The translations under genes and the position numbers were made by a program. From Dacryopinax spathularia (taxonomy: Eukaryota > Basidiomycota > Dacrymycetes > Dacrymycetales > Dacrymycetaceae): 64,000 nt of DNA. The DNA lies in NCBI GenBank assembly GCA_037974965.1, contig JBBPFI010000009.1:806001-870000 (forward strand), written 5' to 3'. Shown here piece after piece: positions 30,748 through 42,820 of this stretch. Within the stretch, counting starts at the first letter, position 1. Every line of letters starts with the position of its first letter. The notes under the pieces were generated by a model. It saw only the letters and a program-made list of their open reading frames with translations. It made no database searches and was not told the origin of the DNA.

Positions 30748-32604
30748 ATGGTCTTCGGCAGCAGGTCAAAGGAACCGACTCCGACGGGTTCGCCCGCAGA
30801 GCAAGAACCCATAGAGGCAGCCGCCGTCCCTCCAGCTCAAGTGAGTCCCTTTCCTCTCTCTCCCCTGCCCCCTCCCCCCTCCCTCCCTCTCCCCACCTAC
30901 CATCCGATACCATACGACATCATCCCATGTCGGCGGACCGGGATAAAGACCATAACGCTGATCAGTCCTCCTCGCATCATCGCTGGCGCTTAAAACCAAA
31001 ACAGAAATCGAGCTGGACGAGCTTTGTCAAACAGTGCGTTTCGTTTGCGGCTACGCTGCCTTCTCGCTCGCTATTCGGGGATGCTGATATGGGTCACGCG
31101 ATACAGAATCGCCTCCTTTTCGGGGGATCTGTCGAGTCTTACGGCACCGCCGTTTATCTTATCGCCTGTTTCTCTTACTGAGTTCCCTGGTACGTTTCAT
31201 CCTAAATGGACGTGAGGTGTGGGGCTGATGACTGTGATAGCGTACTGGGGAGAACGCCCTGAGCTGTTCTCGTCTATCGCTGAGGGCGTCGATGAGGAAG
31301 ACCGCTCTGTGCGCGTTTTGAAATGGTTTATCGTGCGTCGGATTCAGTCGGTCGGCGCCCAGGTCGCTGATGTCCGTGCAGGCTACCCTCAAGGGCCAGT
31401 ACACGAGCCGTAACGAGAAGATGGGCTCTGAGAAGAAGTACGTCATCCCTCCTTGGCTGTTTGTAGGATGCTCACACGCGGTGCTAGACCCCTCAACCCC
31501 GTCCTCGGCGAGCTCTTCCTAGGTGAATGGCCCGAGACTGCCACTCGGGGCAAAACGACCCTCACGGTCGAGCAAGTCTCGCACCATCCCCCCATCACGG
31601 CGTACAGGATGTACAACGCCAAGTCCGGCGTCGAGCTGCAGGGCTTCTCAGGCCAAAAGACGAGCTTCTCGGGCGGGAGCATCATCGTTAAGCAGACTGG
31701 ACATGCGATCCTCACTATCCATGGGTTGCCGAAGGGGAAAGAGCAGTATTTGATCACCCTGCCTCGGTTGAGGATCGATGGGATTTGGTACGGGAGTCCG
31801 TATATCGAGCTGAGCGATACGAGCTACATCCAGTGCGAGAATGGGTGGCTCAGCACCGTATGCCTTACTCATCCGTTGCACGCATATATGCTGATATTCT
31901 GTGGCGGCAGATCGAGTATAAAGGCAAAGGCTACTTCTCCGGCAAGCCCCACACGTTCAAAGCGACCCTCACGCCCCCTCCCGAATTCCCAAACCGACAC
32001 GACCACACGCACATAATCGAAGGCACATGGCACGAGACGTCCACGTACAGCAAGTCGAGCCCTTACCAGCCGGAGCTCAAGCCCGGGCTGGGCGAGCCGT
32101 ACTTTACGGATGTGCGCGGGCCGAAGGAGGAGATTACTGTTAGGCCTGAGAGCGAGCAGGGTGAGTGGGAGAGTCGGAGGCTGTGGAAGAAAGTGGCGGA
32201 TGGGATTAGGAATGGGGATTATGATGTTGCTAGTAGGGAGAAGACGAAGATTGAGGTAAATGCCCTCTTCCTCCTAGTTCATCTTGCTCTCGCTCGCCCT
32301 CTCCCGTTCGCTCTCTCGCGTGAAACAGTCGGCTGACAAGGAGCACAGAACCAGCAACGCCAGATGAGGAAGGAAGAAGCCGCCTCGGGCAAAACATGGC
32401 AGCTCAAGTACTTTGAGAAAGTGCCGAACGATCCGCTCTGTACGTCCCTCTACCTCTTCCTTCCTCTTCTGCTCTCTCAACCTTGCTCTTTTCTGACTGA
32501 ACTTTTTTGTGGTTGCAGACGAGCGCCTCGCAAAGATGTACGGCGGCCAACCGCCACAGGAAGAGATGTACGTCTACAAAGGGCCGGACGCGATCCAGGA
32601 CTAG
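30748..32604 (+). CDS. Oxysterol-binding protein, short Kes1/Osh4-like
   Basis: ORP/OSH proteins exchange sterols and PI4P between membranes at contact sites. Nine exons (30748-30840, 30966-31033, 31107-31189, 31241-31332, 31382-31437, 31488-31857, 31911-32255, 32349-32439, 32519-32604) give 427 residues, the size of stand-alone Osh4/Kes1 with no PH domain or ankyrin repeats. The lid region starts SWTSFVKQIASFSGDLSSLT. Core motifs are KPLNPVLGELFLGEW and the family signature EQVSHHPPITAY with the PI4P-binding HH pair. KGKGYFSGKPHTFKA and a C-terminal helix with RKEEAASGKTWQLKYF follow. All intron phases agree. Confidence 0.96.
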
Positions 32605-35190
32605 TCCGCCCACTCCCTCCACAAGACAATACGAAGCGGTATACATGCAGTAAGAGGAGGTACAGGAAGACGAACATTGACTTGCCTGACTGCTACTGGT
32701 GAGATATATACGGCCGTTGTCATGCGCTAGTTATACAGTTGTGCATACGTATAGGGCCAGAAGAGAGTGTGATGTGAGATATTATTGTATTGCTACTACA
32801 TGAGATATTTTCTGGATCGTGTCGTGTGTTGCGCGATTTACTGAAGCAAGGTTCTTATCTGCCACGAACCGTGCTTGTATCGAAGGGTGCGGGGACCCGC
32901 GGGGATGGCGGAGATCGGCATGATCGAGAAACATTGGCATGGGACAATCGGTTCATGAGGGGATTCGTAAGGGGATTACTGCGTGGCAAACGGCGTTACC
33001 TGTCTCCTGAGCCAAACCGGCCGCACGCCCGTCCTCTGGATCGGGAAAGGACGTACCGCCTCAATCCCCTCGGGCTGAGAGTTGGGCAGAAGGACCTCGT
33101 CGGTCCGAAATGTGCCCGCCGAGCCCTTGGGCTATGGGGCAAGACCGACCCAACGGGTGGCAAGAGCTGCGCCACGAATCTGATCAGCTTCGCAGCAGAC
33201 TGGCCACGTCGTGTCAGACTTCAGAGGGCCAGCCACATTGCGCGGCAGGTTCTTGAGATCTGTCCGAGATGCGGCCGTCGTAGCCTTGGGTTTTGTGGCA
33301 AGAGTCGAGATCGAGCCGGGAGTTGGTAGGAGCTGTGGGTTGGTTCTAATTGCAGCAGCTGGGGAGCGTGGCCACCGGCCCTTGGCCCTGAAAAGTCTGT
33401 GGGGTGTTCGGCCAGTCGGGGCGACTCGTGCGGTCGGGGTATTGCTGCGCCGTGCCGATCAGAATCTTGGTGGCATGTGAATGAGGGAGGAAGGAGCGAG
33501 TGATGTTGGAGGACAAATGCAAGATCCGATATTTCGGCCAAAGTGGCGAGGGGTGTCCTGGTTGCGAGTTTCTGTTTTCGGGTGGAAGAGGTCATCTTCT
33601 TTACCGCTTGCGGCGCCCAGCAGCGCGACAGGCCTGATAGAGACATCGTGGAAAGCCGGAGACCTTTCCGGGCAGTGTCAGGAAATGAGAGTCTCCAAGT
33701 AGCACACCGCTCCTCGGTAGAACCAGTGCGGACAACCGAACGACCTCCTAGGCGGTCAACAGATCCGTCAGGCCAGCAAGGAGAAAAAGCACAAGATGAG
33801 GCGCTCGCTTCCGTTATGCCGGCCCTTTGACGAAGCAGGTTTCTTCTTGCTCACGTCCGAAAGCGGATACGATGCCTTATATAGTCCAATTTCAGTACCA
33901 GTGCCGGGCGCCGAAGTGGACGATTTTGGTGTAATACTGGCGGGTCACATTGAGACTCGAGGGGAGAAGTGGTCGGCAGGACGGTGTACCACTTCTTGGG
34001 CAGCTTCGATCTGGTATTCCGGCCGTGCTCAATCTTCCGCTGCGGGCCTCTGGGCTGCGCATCAGCCTCGACAACGATTTGAAATCTGATAGACATACTT
34101 GAGTAGGCTTGTGAGAGGATCTTGGGACTTGCCGAATGACGGGTAGTTCGGGGGAGTTGCCACGTCGACCGTGAATTTAAAGGATTGTCCCTTTCCCCAC
34201 TTTCCCCTGGCCAGCGAATGGCTTGCAGATGTTGGGGGTTGGGGTAGAACTACCGAGCAAGCTGCCAGTTTACGCCGATCTGAACGCGAGACTGAACATC
34301 GCCAAGGCTTTTTGATCGTATCAGGATACGGCGACATCGGTCTTCTGACTGCTATCATCGCCAGTCAGTTTTTCCGGAAAGTAGTCAACTTGAGCGAAAA
34401 TAGCTGTCACCACGCGAGATACGTTGAGCGCGAGTTTCCGTGGAGCCAACGATCGGTTCTTCAACTTGGGGAAGACGAAAGGACGTAACCATCAATGGCG
34501 AGCGTTGTGAACCATCATCCATCGTCTGCGGAGGCTTGCGTTGTCTTCCGAGGCCCGTACAACCTAAACCCGAAAAAGGCGACACTTGACAGTTCCGATC
34601 CTTCTGAGAGGGGAGGTGGCGCAGAATGCGTGCCTCCGGCCCAACGTCGGCCAAATTCCCCTTGGGCGACCTTTCAGCACGTGGCGGTTGTGCGCCCACT
34701 CGAGCGGCTGGCGAACGCAAGCGGTATCCCGCTCGGCCCATAGCCTGTCCTCGCGTGCGAGATCGACCGAGCGATTTGTTGGACCGAACGGCCATGTTCG
34801 TCGCTGCGGCTCGTACCTTCCTTTCACGTCGTTGAGGAAGAACGACCCGAGCAGACGGCGCCTGCCCCTTGTTCTTCTCCTTCATTCTTCTGTGGCTGTG
34901 TTTGGTTCTGCGGGACCGCGGAAACGGCGCGTCACCCAGAGGGCAACCGCATGTGATTTCTGAGCGTTTCCGGGGAGGGACGGATGGGCGGGGGCGGGGC
35001 AACGTGAACAGAGACACTGCACCAAGTGACCGAGCGGGCAGTGAGTGACGAGACCTCTGATCTCTCTCTCGTCCTCCTCCTCTCTTGTATCCTCTTGTTC
35101 GCTTTCTCTCATCTCGACTCTTGCATTCACCCCGCACATCGGCCCTTTCCCCACACACTACAATACCCCGCCAGCCACTCGCATTCAACA
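32605..35190. other. Gene-free 2.6-kb stretch with an old duplication
   Basis: No protein or RNA gene can be supported between the ORP and Lon genes, although GC content is gene-like. By eye, about 33095-33255 and 33258-33430 are diverged copies of one another (shared TCCGARATG, GCCTTGGG, GGCAAGA and GGCCA blocks). A relic of a mobile element or dead gene is possible. The long minus-strand open frame at 34385-35272 has biased basic composition and no recognisable domain. The last 150 bp before Lon are pyrimidine-rich and probably promoter and leader. Confidence 0.45.
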
Positions 35191-38066
35191 ATGGGTCTGT
35201 ACAAATCGCAAGATCACGCGCGTCTTCCTGTCCTGCCGCTCCCGTACCCGCACCTCCTTCTGCCGCACGCAAGGCTTACCCTCCCAATCCCGCACGCAAT
35301 AGCAACAGCGCTCATCGAACTTCTGCGGGACTCGCAGTCCTCTGGGCTCACAGGCCCGCCTATTATTGCCGCTGTACCTGTACCGCCTCTTGCTGGTGCT
35401 GGAAGTGCGGAGGGTGACGACCTGGGCCTGGGGTATGGAGTGGAAGACGGACGCAAGCTGCATTCAACAGGAGTAAGCGCAAGCCTTGTCCGCCTCTCCC
35501 GTGGATCGGGACAGGTCGACCTCCTCACTCTGCAAGGCATCGCTCGTGTCCAACTACCAGACCCACCACAAACGCCACTCGACCCTCTGCCTCTGCACAG
35601 AGTCCGGTTTCCGAAGCCTTCGGCGCACCCTGTGGACCCGGCGGTCTTTGAGGAGTTCAGGGAGAAGGCGCTCCGAGTTGTTGCGGGTAGGGAGAGAGAG
35701 GCTGAGCGCAGAGAGGGGAGGGATGGGGTCGCGAGGGGATGGGCGAGGCTGGCGGATTTGATCGCTAGTGTTGGTGTTGAGAGGGCGGGGTGGGCAGTGG
35801 ATGTGGTCATGGGCGCCCTTGGGCCGAGCTATGAAGACTCTCTCAGTATGCCTTTTTCCATGGTTTATGCTGTGCCGTCATGATTGACATGTCCCAGGGC
35901 TGCTCGAATGCATCTCCATCCCTGACCGGGTCGCCCTTGCTACATCCCTTCTATCCAAACCACTCCCTTCGACCTCTACCGCGCTTGTCCGTTCCCCCTC
36001 AACCCTCCGAGAACAGCTCGCCACCCTCTCCCGAGCCCTGTCCGCCCTAGGCCCCTCTTCCCAACCTTCCAGAACCGCACAAAGCACCCAAGTCCCCGAA
36101 GGCGAGAAGTCCGAACTCGACGAAGACGCCCAAGGAGAGGACGAGCTAGCCGGCATCAAACGGAAGATCGAAGCTATGGTCAAGGGTAGCGAGGAGCGCA
36201 AGGCGGGAGTAAGAGAATGGAGGAGGCTGAGGATGATCCCGCCTGGTAGTGTGGAGACGGGGGTCATAAGGGGTTACGTGAGTTTTCCGCTGAATATATG
36301 CGCGCATATATGGGGTTCTGATGAGGAGGGTTGTAGTTGGAGTGGCTTACGAGTCTGCCGTGGCCCACGGAGGATGGGAAGGTCCAGGCTGGGGAACAGT
36401 CGGCGCTGCTTGATCCGGAGTTCGTGAGTAAGGCGAAGGAGATCTTGGAAAGGGATCATTATGGACTGGAGAAGATCAAGCGACGGTTGGTGGAATACCT
36501 TGTCGTGCTCCGGCTGAAGGCGCTCGCTAGTACTTCAACGGCTGTGGTCAAGCCTGACGCGGAAGTTGCTCCCGTCGCACGGCCCAATGCCGACCCAAGG
36601 GGAAAGTCCATCAAAGCTCCTATTCTGTTGCTCGTCGGCCCTCCAGGAACGGGCAAGACCTCGATCGCCGCCTCCCTCGCTCGAGCACTCCGTCGGCCAT
36701 TCGAGCGTATCTCCCTCGGAGGTGTACGGGACGAAGCCTCCATCCGGGGCCACCGACGCACGTACGTCGCCTCCGGCCCAGGGATGATAATCTCCGCCCT
36801 CCGCAGAGCAGGACGACGAGACGCCGTAATTCTCCTAGACGAAGTGGACAAGCTCGCCGGCAAAGGCGGCGTCATGGGCGACCCAGCCGCCGCACTGCTA
36901 GAAGTGCTCGACCCCGAACAGAACTCTCGCTTCGTCGACCACTACCTCGGCATCCCCTTCGACCTATCTCAGATCACCTGGGTCGCCACGGCCAACACGC
37001 TCGAAGGGATGTCCCCTCCCCTCCTCGACAGATGCGAGATCATCCGCCTCTCCGGCTATACCTACAGCGAGAAACTGCATATCGCCAAACGTTACCTTCT
37101 GCCCAAGCAGCTGGAACAGAATGCGATGAAGCCGGATCAGTGTGTGCTGCCTGATGAGACTATTCGGGCTATTGCTTTGAGGCATACGAGGGAAGCGGGC
37201 GTGAGGAGCTTGGAGCGCCAGATCGGGGCGGTGGTGCGACATAAGGCTGTTGAGCTGTCCGAGGCGTCCTCCGCCTCTCCGGCTGGTGACACGAAATCCA
37301 AAGCCAAGTCCAAACCATATGACCCTGTCGTCCGCCCTGAGCAGTTGGAGTCCATCCTTGGCTTAGGAAGGTGGGAGGACGACCAAGAGCGTCAGGAGAA
37401 AGTGGGCGTTGTCTGGGGGATGGTATATACTGGTGATGGAGAGGGAGGGTTGTTGAGCGTGGAGACGATCAGGGTGCCGGGCGAGGGGAAGTTGAGGCTT
37501 ACGGGCAGCTTGGGAGATGTCATTAGGGAGAGTGGAGAGATTGCGCTGAGCTGGGTTGGTTCTCCTCTTCTCTACAAATTGCGTAAAGGTGCTTATGCTC
37601 ATCCTTACAGGTCAAATCCCACGCCTTTGAGCTCGGCATCACCACTTCCCCCTCGCACGACCCGCTCAAGGAACCAGACTCGATCGACATCCACTTGCAT
37701 CTCCCAAGCGGAGCCACAAAGAAAGACGGTCCAAGCGCAGGCATAGCAATGGTCTGCGCGTTCGTCTCCCTCCTCACGGGCCGCACCGTCCCCGCAGACA
37801 CAGCCATGACGGGCGAGCTCACTCTGCGCGGTACCGTCGCCGCCGTCGGAGGGATAAAGGAGAAAGTCCTTGGTGCGCACCGGGCCGGGATAAAGCGTGT
37901 GATCATGCCCGCCCGGAATAGGCGGGATGTGGAGATGGACGTTGCGCAAGAAGTGAGGAAGGAAGTCGAGTTTGTGTATGTGGAGAGTGTGGAGAGTGCG
38001 TTGGAGGCGGCGTTTGGGAAGGGGGTGTTTTGGAAGAGTGGGGGGTTTGTCGAGAGTCGGCTGTAG
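35191..38066 (+). CDS. Peroxisomal Lon protease homolog (Lon2 type)
   Basis: ATP-dependent serine protease that degrades damaged matrix proteins. Four exons (35191-35845, 35898-36277, 36337-37554, 37611-38066) encode 902 residues. The N-terminal substrate domain begins with [15 protein letters not shown]. The AAA+ module has Walker [12 protein letters not shown], Walker [11 protein letters not shown] and the Lon signature [17 protein letters not shown]. The protease domain has [12 protein letters not shown] with the catalytic serine, and [14 protein letters not shown] with the catalytic lysine. The final SRL is a PTS1 signal and there is no mitochondrial presequence, so peroxisomal location is strongly indicated. 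The last donor (GTTGGT) is weak but restores ALSWVKSHA exactly. Confidence 0.96.
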
Positions 38067-39435
38067 GGAGGCAGGATGGGAGTTTTTGTGTAACATTCTA
38101 CAACCGGTGTTATTTATGTTTGATGTTCGATATTGGCTTTCAACTTGAATGGCGCGTTCTCAAAGCTGCCATAAGTTGTCCTTGCAAGGGCAGTTCCATA
38201 CGCGCGGGCAGTCTGTGGCGAAGTAGTTCACCTGCGATTGTACGGTCTCAGCTATTGATCTGGTGTTAGAGAGATGGGGGAAAGGAGGGGTTGCCTTAGC
38301 AGGTGTGGCTGGAGGCGACCTCAACGACCGCTGAGATACCTAGGTGGCCACGCCCTCTTCAGCCTGAAGCCAACCATCAGGAACTATCGCTTTCTCCGAT
38401 CGCCTTCTCCAAAAGCTTTACCAAATCGCCAACTCACGTATCACACGGGTCTTCAGCAGTGGTGCCACGGCAACGGCAACCATGATAATTTCGCTCACGG
38501 CAACCACGCAGCCGTTCAAACAAGAAAGGAAAATGTTGGAAAACCGGAACGTTGAAGGACCAACACCTAGTCATTAGCAGTCCGAGGAGATAAAAGCACG
38601 CATTATCGGATGCCATTGTCACCATGTGCGGTCGCAGCCGAACAACGGGCGTGTCCGATATCAACGGTTGTTTCTCGGCATTCGGCTAACGTTCACCCCA
38701 CCGTGAAAAAGCAAGTATTCCCTTTTCTGAATTCTCTCGTTGCTGGAAGAGTCACTCATCGCTCCTTTCCTTCAGACCATATGGTTTTCCTAACTCTGAT
38801 GAACAGCCTTTGTTTCTTGGCTTTGACCTTTTCCCGCGATACGGCCCGTTGACCGATAACTTACCCTAGACCGCACGGCAATTTCCTGCTACTAATGCCC
38901 AGAAAAGGGTCTACTTAAGACAGCGAGGATCCACGGACGGAGATCAGCGAGATTATCGTCCCATTATCTGTTGGGTTTGCGGGCACCTCGTTGAAATAGG
39001 CCATATTCGGCAAGAGGTGGTTATGTGGCGATTGCGATCCTTTTGCCAGCAGTGAATATGTCGTAAGCGAACCTGAGTAATCGCCTAGGAATCCGCCGCA
39101 GGTATCCGTCCTTCTCGCATTTGGAGCTCTCCAGTATCTGGTTGTCCAAAAAGGGGATGTTTAGAAGGAATCGGTGTACAAGGCGGAATAAAGGAGGTCT
39201 AGCAAACCGAGATGTCGAAGACGACGGAAGGATTCGAACTCCGACATGTGCTTCTTTCAATGTGGCGCGAAGGCACGCGTCGCGCGTCCTCCGCGCGTCG
39301 TCGTCGTCGTCCCCTGTCTTCCGGTGGACAGCGAGCTCGGCTTCGTAACTTGACTGGCAGCGCCCTCATTTCTTGCTTCTCTGTTCACACAGTCTTCAAC
39401 AACGCATACATTGACAGCTTGGCCCTCATATTACC
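38067..39435. other. Intergenic stretch between Lon and LIM protein genes
   Basis: About 1.4 kb with no supportable gene. Near 39300 there is a GTC/CGT microsatellite-like run. A minus-strand stretch at about 39217-39310 has tRNA-like ends (GTTCGAATCC and a GACGACG/CGTCGTC pairing) but does not fold as a normal tRNA. Confidence 0.5.
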
Positions 39436-40784
39436 ATGTTTGGCGGTTCTACTCGCTGTGCGCGATGTGATAAGCCATGTTACGCCGCGGAGCAAGTACG
39501 TAATGTCATATCCTGGAACCTACCTTATAGAGCTGACTTTGCCCTGCGTCTCCTCTTGATAGGTAATAGGACCCGGTCGCAAGGTAAAGGAGATTGAGAT
39601 CTGAGAAATGGTGGCATGGTGTCCTTATTGTTGCCGATCAGGTGTACCACAAGCCGTGCTTGACATGCACGGAATGCAACAAGCGGCTGGATTCATTACA
39701 GCTGGTGGAACATGACCGTGAAGTACGTAGCTCTTCAGCTCCCCCGAGATAGAGATCCTCAACTTGGCATGTAGCCGTATTGCAAGACATGCTACATGCA
39801 GTTGTTCGGCACCCGAGGTGAGTGTTCACGTACGATCTCGCCTGCGCCGCGGCTTACACGTTCGCAGATTTGCGGCATAACAATGTGACTCCGAAATCCA
39901 CACCAAGTTCACGAGACAAAGCTGCATTCTCCCCACGAGTAAATGTGGCATCGACACCACCCCGGCTGGGGACCCCACGATTCCGAGGAGCGGGGGAGGA
40001 GGAGGATCTGGAGGCGCCGATCTCAGAATCACCCATTCCGAGGAGCAGGGGATTCAATCCTGCGAATCCGTTACCGACGGTGGACAGCAAGGAGAATACA
40101 CCCGAGCCGTCGAAGCCTGGAGGACCACGTCCGCTACCACTTGTTCCTTCGAGTACTGGGCAACCCCCTTCACCCACGAAAGCCATACATCCGACCTTGA
40201 CTGGTCAGTTATCGTTCCGACCGCCAAGTCCACCGCTATCTGCCGGTCCTCAATCGCCCACACGCCCAATCCCCCTCACAAGGCCGACTTCTCCTCCCAC
40301 AACACCACGTCGGCCGATGCCCCTGAGTCCGGGGCGAACTGGCACATCTAGTGTCCCGCTACCACCGGTCCCTGCGAAACCACTCTTCGCGAACGGCACA
40401 GGCAGTAGCACGGGGTCTTCCTCGCCCGCAAGATTTGGTGGCGCCAGAGTAGAATGCCCACGCTGTGGCAAGGCGGTCTACTTTGCAGAGCAGGTGCGCA
40501 GTCCCTGCATACGCCTCGGCACCTATTGATGTCATACGATTCTATCTATCAGGTCGTCGCCGTCGGGCAGAAGTGGCACAAGACCTGCCTTCGCTGCGCG
40601 AATTGCTCTACACAGCTAGACTCAGCCAAATTAACGGAAAGAGATGGCACGCCGTTCTGTCGGGCATGTTACGCGAAGGTAACGTGGAATCCCGTTCCAC
40701 ATGCTTGAACGCAGCTCATCTCGTTTTCAGAACTTTGGACCCTCTGGTGCAGGATATGCCCTGCTCGGCAAGCTAGCAAGCTAG
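39436..40784 (+). CDS. Two-LIM-domain protein with proline-rich linker
   Basis: LIM domains are double zinc fingers that bind proteins, often at actin or septal structures. Exons 39436-39495, 39563-39583, 39642-39722, 39775-39817, 39868-40493, 40553-40678 and 40731-40784 give 336 residues. LIM1 (residues about 8-60) has CARCDKPCYAAEQ, HKPCLTCTECNKRL and YCKTCY. LIM2 (about 255-315) has CPRCGKAVYFAEQ, HKTCLRCANCSTQL and FCRACYAK, ending NFGPSGAGYALLGK as in cysteine-rich proteins of the CRP type. Between them lie about 190 residues rich in P and S with several PPxPP and SPTR/SPTK motifs, probably disordered and possibly phosphorylated or SH3-binding. The second exon is only 21 nt. Confidence 0.92.
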
Positions 40785-41489
40785 CAGACCGAGTCAGCAT
40801 GACGTGAGGCCCAGGGCATTTTGCACCTGCACCATTTTGTGGGCCGGACATGAGGCAGAAGCACGTCGATGATCAAGGATGTTGAAGGAGCTTGGAAGCC
40901 TGCGGCAGAAGCGGACCCGTCCTTTATCAATGACATTATCCACACTGTATCCATATGTATTCTGTCTGCTGTTTTTCTTTCAGGAGTTGATGTTTCTTAT
41001 TTTGGATCGTTATGTAACACAGAAGAGTCTACGCGCACACGTTTATGTACACTACTGCTGACCTTCAAATCGAGCCGCTCGAACAATTACGCCGCCGTGG
41101 AGCCCGATCTGCGTGAGATGGATGGCTGTGCCAAGAGATCTTGGGGCTTCTGAAGGGCGCCAGCGCCAAGGGTTCGGTGTAAGATAGTGGACAGAAGCAG
41201 CGTACACGCCTGAGAAACGTTCGGCGTTTCTGATCTAGCAGGCATGCCAGGGCGAGACGTTGTGCAGGCATAGGAATTGGCAACATGATAGTCATGAACA
41301 ACGGATCTCACAGGGATTAGTACAGAGAAACGTGCAAGGGACTACAACGTGAAGACGATCACGGAAGAGAAAAGAGCCCGCCTCAAAAGCCGTCCAAAGA
41401 AGAGCGAGATCGGTCGAGAATGGTAAGACGAGCATCGCGAAGGTCCGAGGTGGCGCCAGATCCTACTGAGAGCCCAGCTCGTGCGGCGA
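40785..41489. other. Convergent 3' intergenic region
   Basis: About 0.7 kb between the LIM protein and PIH1-like stop codons. It should hold both 3' UTRs. I see no further gene or repeat. Confidence 0.5.
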
Positions 41490-42820
41490 TCATGCCCAAC
41501 CAGCATTGAGGATGAGCCGTTGTTGAGCAACATGGAACTCTGCCTGGGCGTGATCGATGTCCAGATCCCGCGGCAAAGCGTTCAGCGGCGTGTCTAACGT
41601 CGCGAAGGCCGGTGAGGAGAGAATCAGGCGCCGCGGTTCCAGATCTAGGGTGGTCTTCGAATGGTGCGCCCGAGTCTATCGTGTGTTGCGGAAAGAGTAC
41701 GGGAGGTGAACGTTGGTGCAGGAGACAATTGCGTCATAGATAGAGAAAAAGGGCGAGAGCATGTTAGACTTGCAGGGACGATGCGGGAAGAGATGGAAGA
41801 GAGGACTTGCCATGCCAGGTAGGGTCACGACAATCCGGACCCCTTCACCGTTATCGAGCGGCTCCCAGCTCCATCGGGGGACCTGCTTGGCGTCGCTGGC
41901 GGCGGCGGCAGGTGCCGACGAGGTTGGTGAGGAGAGATCTGCCGTAAGCGAGGGTGTGCTAGGCGTGTCGGACAGAACCTCGATTGCGGGCTTCTGCACA
42001 GGCACTGGTACGATCGCTGGGCGCGGAAGGAGCTTGCCCTTGCTCGGGAGCTTGGGTACCGAAGTCTCTGTTTTGCCAAGGGACGTAATGAGGGAAAAGA
42101 AGACGCGCGCGATTAGATGAAGGGAAGCTGCCGGCGAGTCCGAGGAGACGCACCTCGGGAAAGGGAAAGGCCTGATTTGTCCTCGACGCTCTCGAGGGCG
42201 ATTACTGCATAAGTCCGCGTATCAGATATGTGGTCGCTTTTTCACGGGAAGGGCGTTACGTGTCCCTGTGCATGTGGTATTGGATACGTACGCTTGATGA
42301 ATTCCTTGAAGGCGTAATCTTCCTCAACACGGGATGAGATTGACGGGTGAAAGATAACGTCGAAGACCAGTGCTGGCTTGCCGGCTAGGGGTGGGAAGCC
42401 TTGGGTCAGTATCGTGGTGCGCAGGCAGAAGGCGAATGATTGGACACACCTCTGTCCACGTCTGTTCGACCCTCGCTTACCACGTGCGGAACACCCCAAG
42501 CATTCTCCTCGCCCTGCATCGCCCTCTTCTTCACGCTCTCCGGGACGTCCGCCGGCGGCGGTATATGGTCATCATAACATATGTTGATGAACACTTTTCG
42601 CTCAGCAGGGACATCAATGACGGGTTTTCCAACACCCGGCGAGTACTTGGCCTTCGTTAGGGTGAGGGTCTTGCACACGAAACCTAGTTGGAGCGAGTCA
42701 GCGCCAAATGATTCCCGATGTACGGCGGCCGCAGAGCAGCGTGGAGCGATGCTCACCAGGCGTGGGTGTGAGTGTCGTTCGGACCGTCCTTACGCCAGTA
42801 GCTGGGTTAGAAGTGAGCAT
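41490..42820 (-). CDS. PIH1-domain protein (R2TP co-chaperone subunit, Pih1/Nop17-like)
   Basis: Pih1 links Hsp90 and Rvb1/2 through the R2TP complex, which assembles snoRNPs, PIKK kinases and RNA polymerases. Minus-strand exons: 42820-42757, 42683-42450, 42384-42292, 42204-42154, 42067-41811, 41675-41490; 294 residues, close to human PIH1D1. The PIH1 domain shows PTPGFVCKTLT, RKVFINICYDDHIPPP and AGKPALVFDVIFHPS. After a Ser/Ala-rich linker the C-terminal CS-like part has EGVRIVVTLP, TTLDLEPRRLIL and a final beta strand. The fifth intron (41810-41676) starts GCAAGT, a GC-AG intron forced by the reading frame. An upstream ATG at about 42887 is an alternative start. Confidence 0.88.

Noticed and set aside
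34385-35272. Minus-strand open frame of 295 codons upstream of Lon
   Set aside because: The translation is rich in R, S and G without a domain, and it overlaps the Lon leader and first codons on the other strand. GC-rich DNA yields such shadows often.
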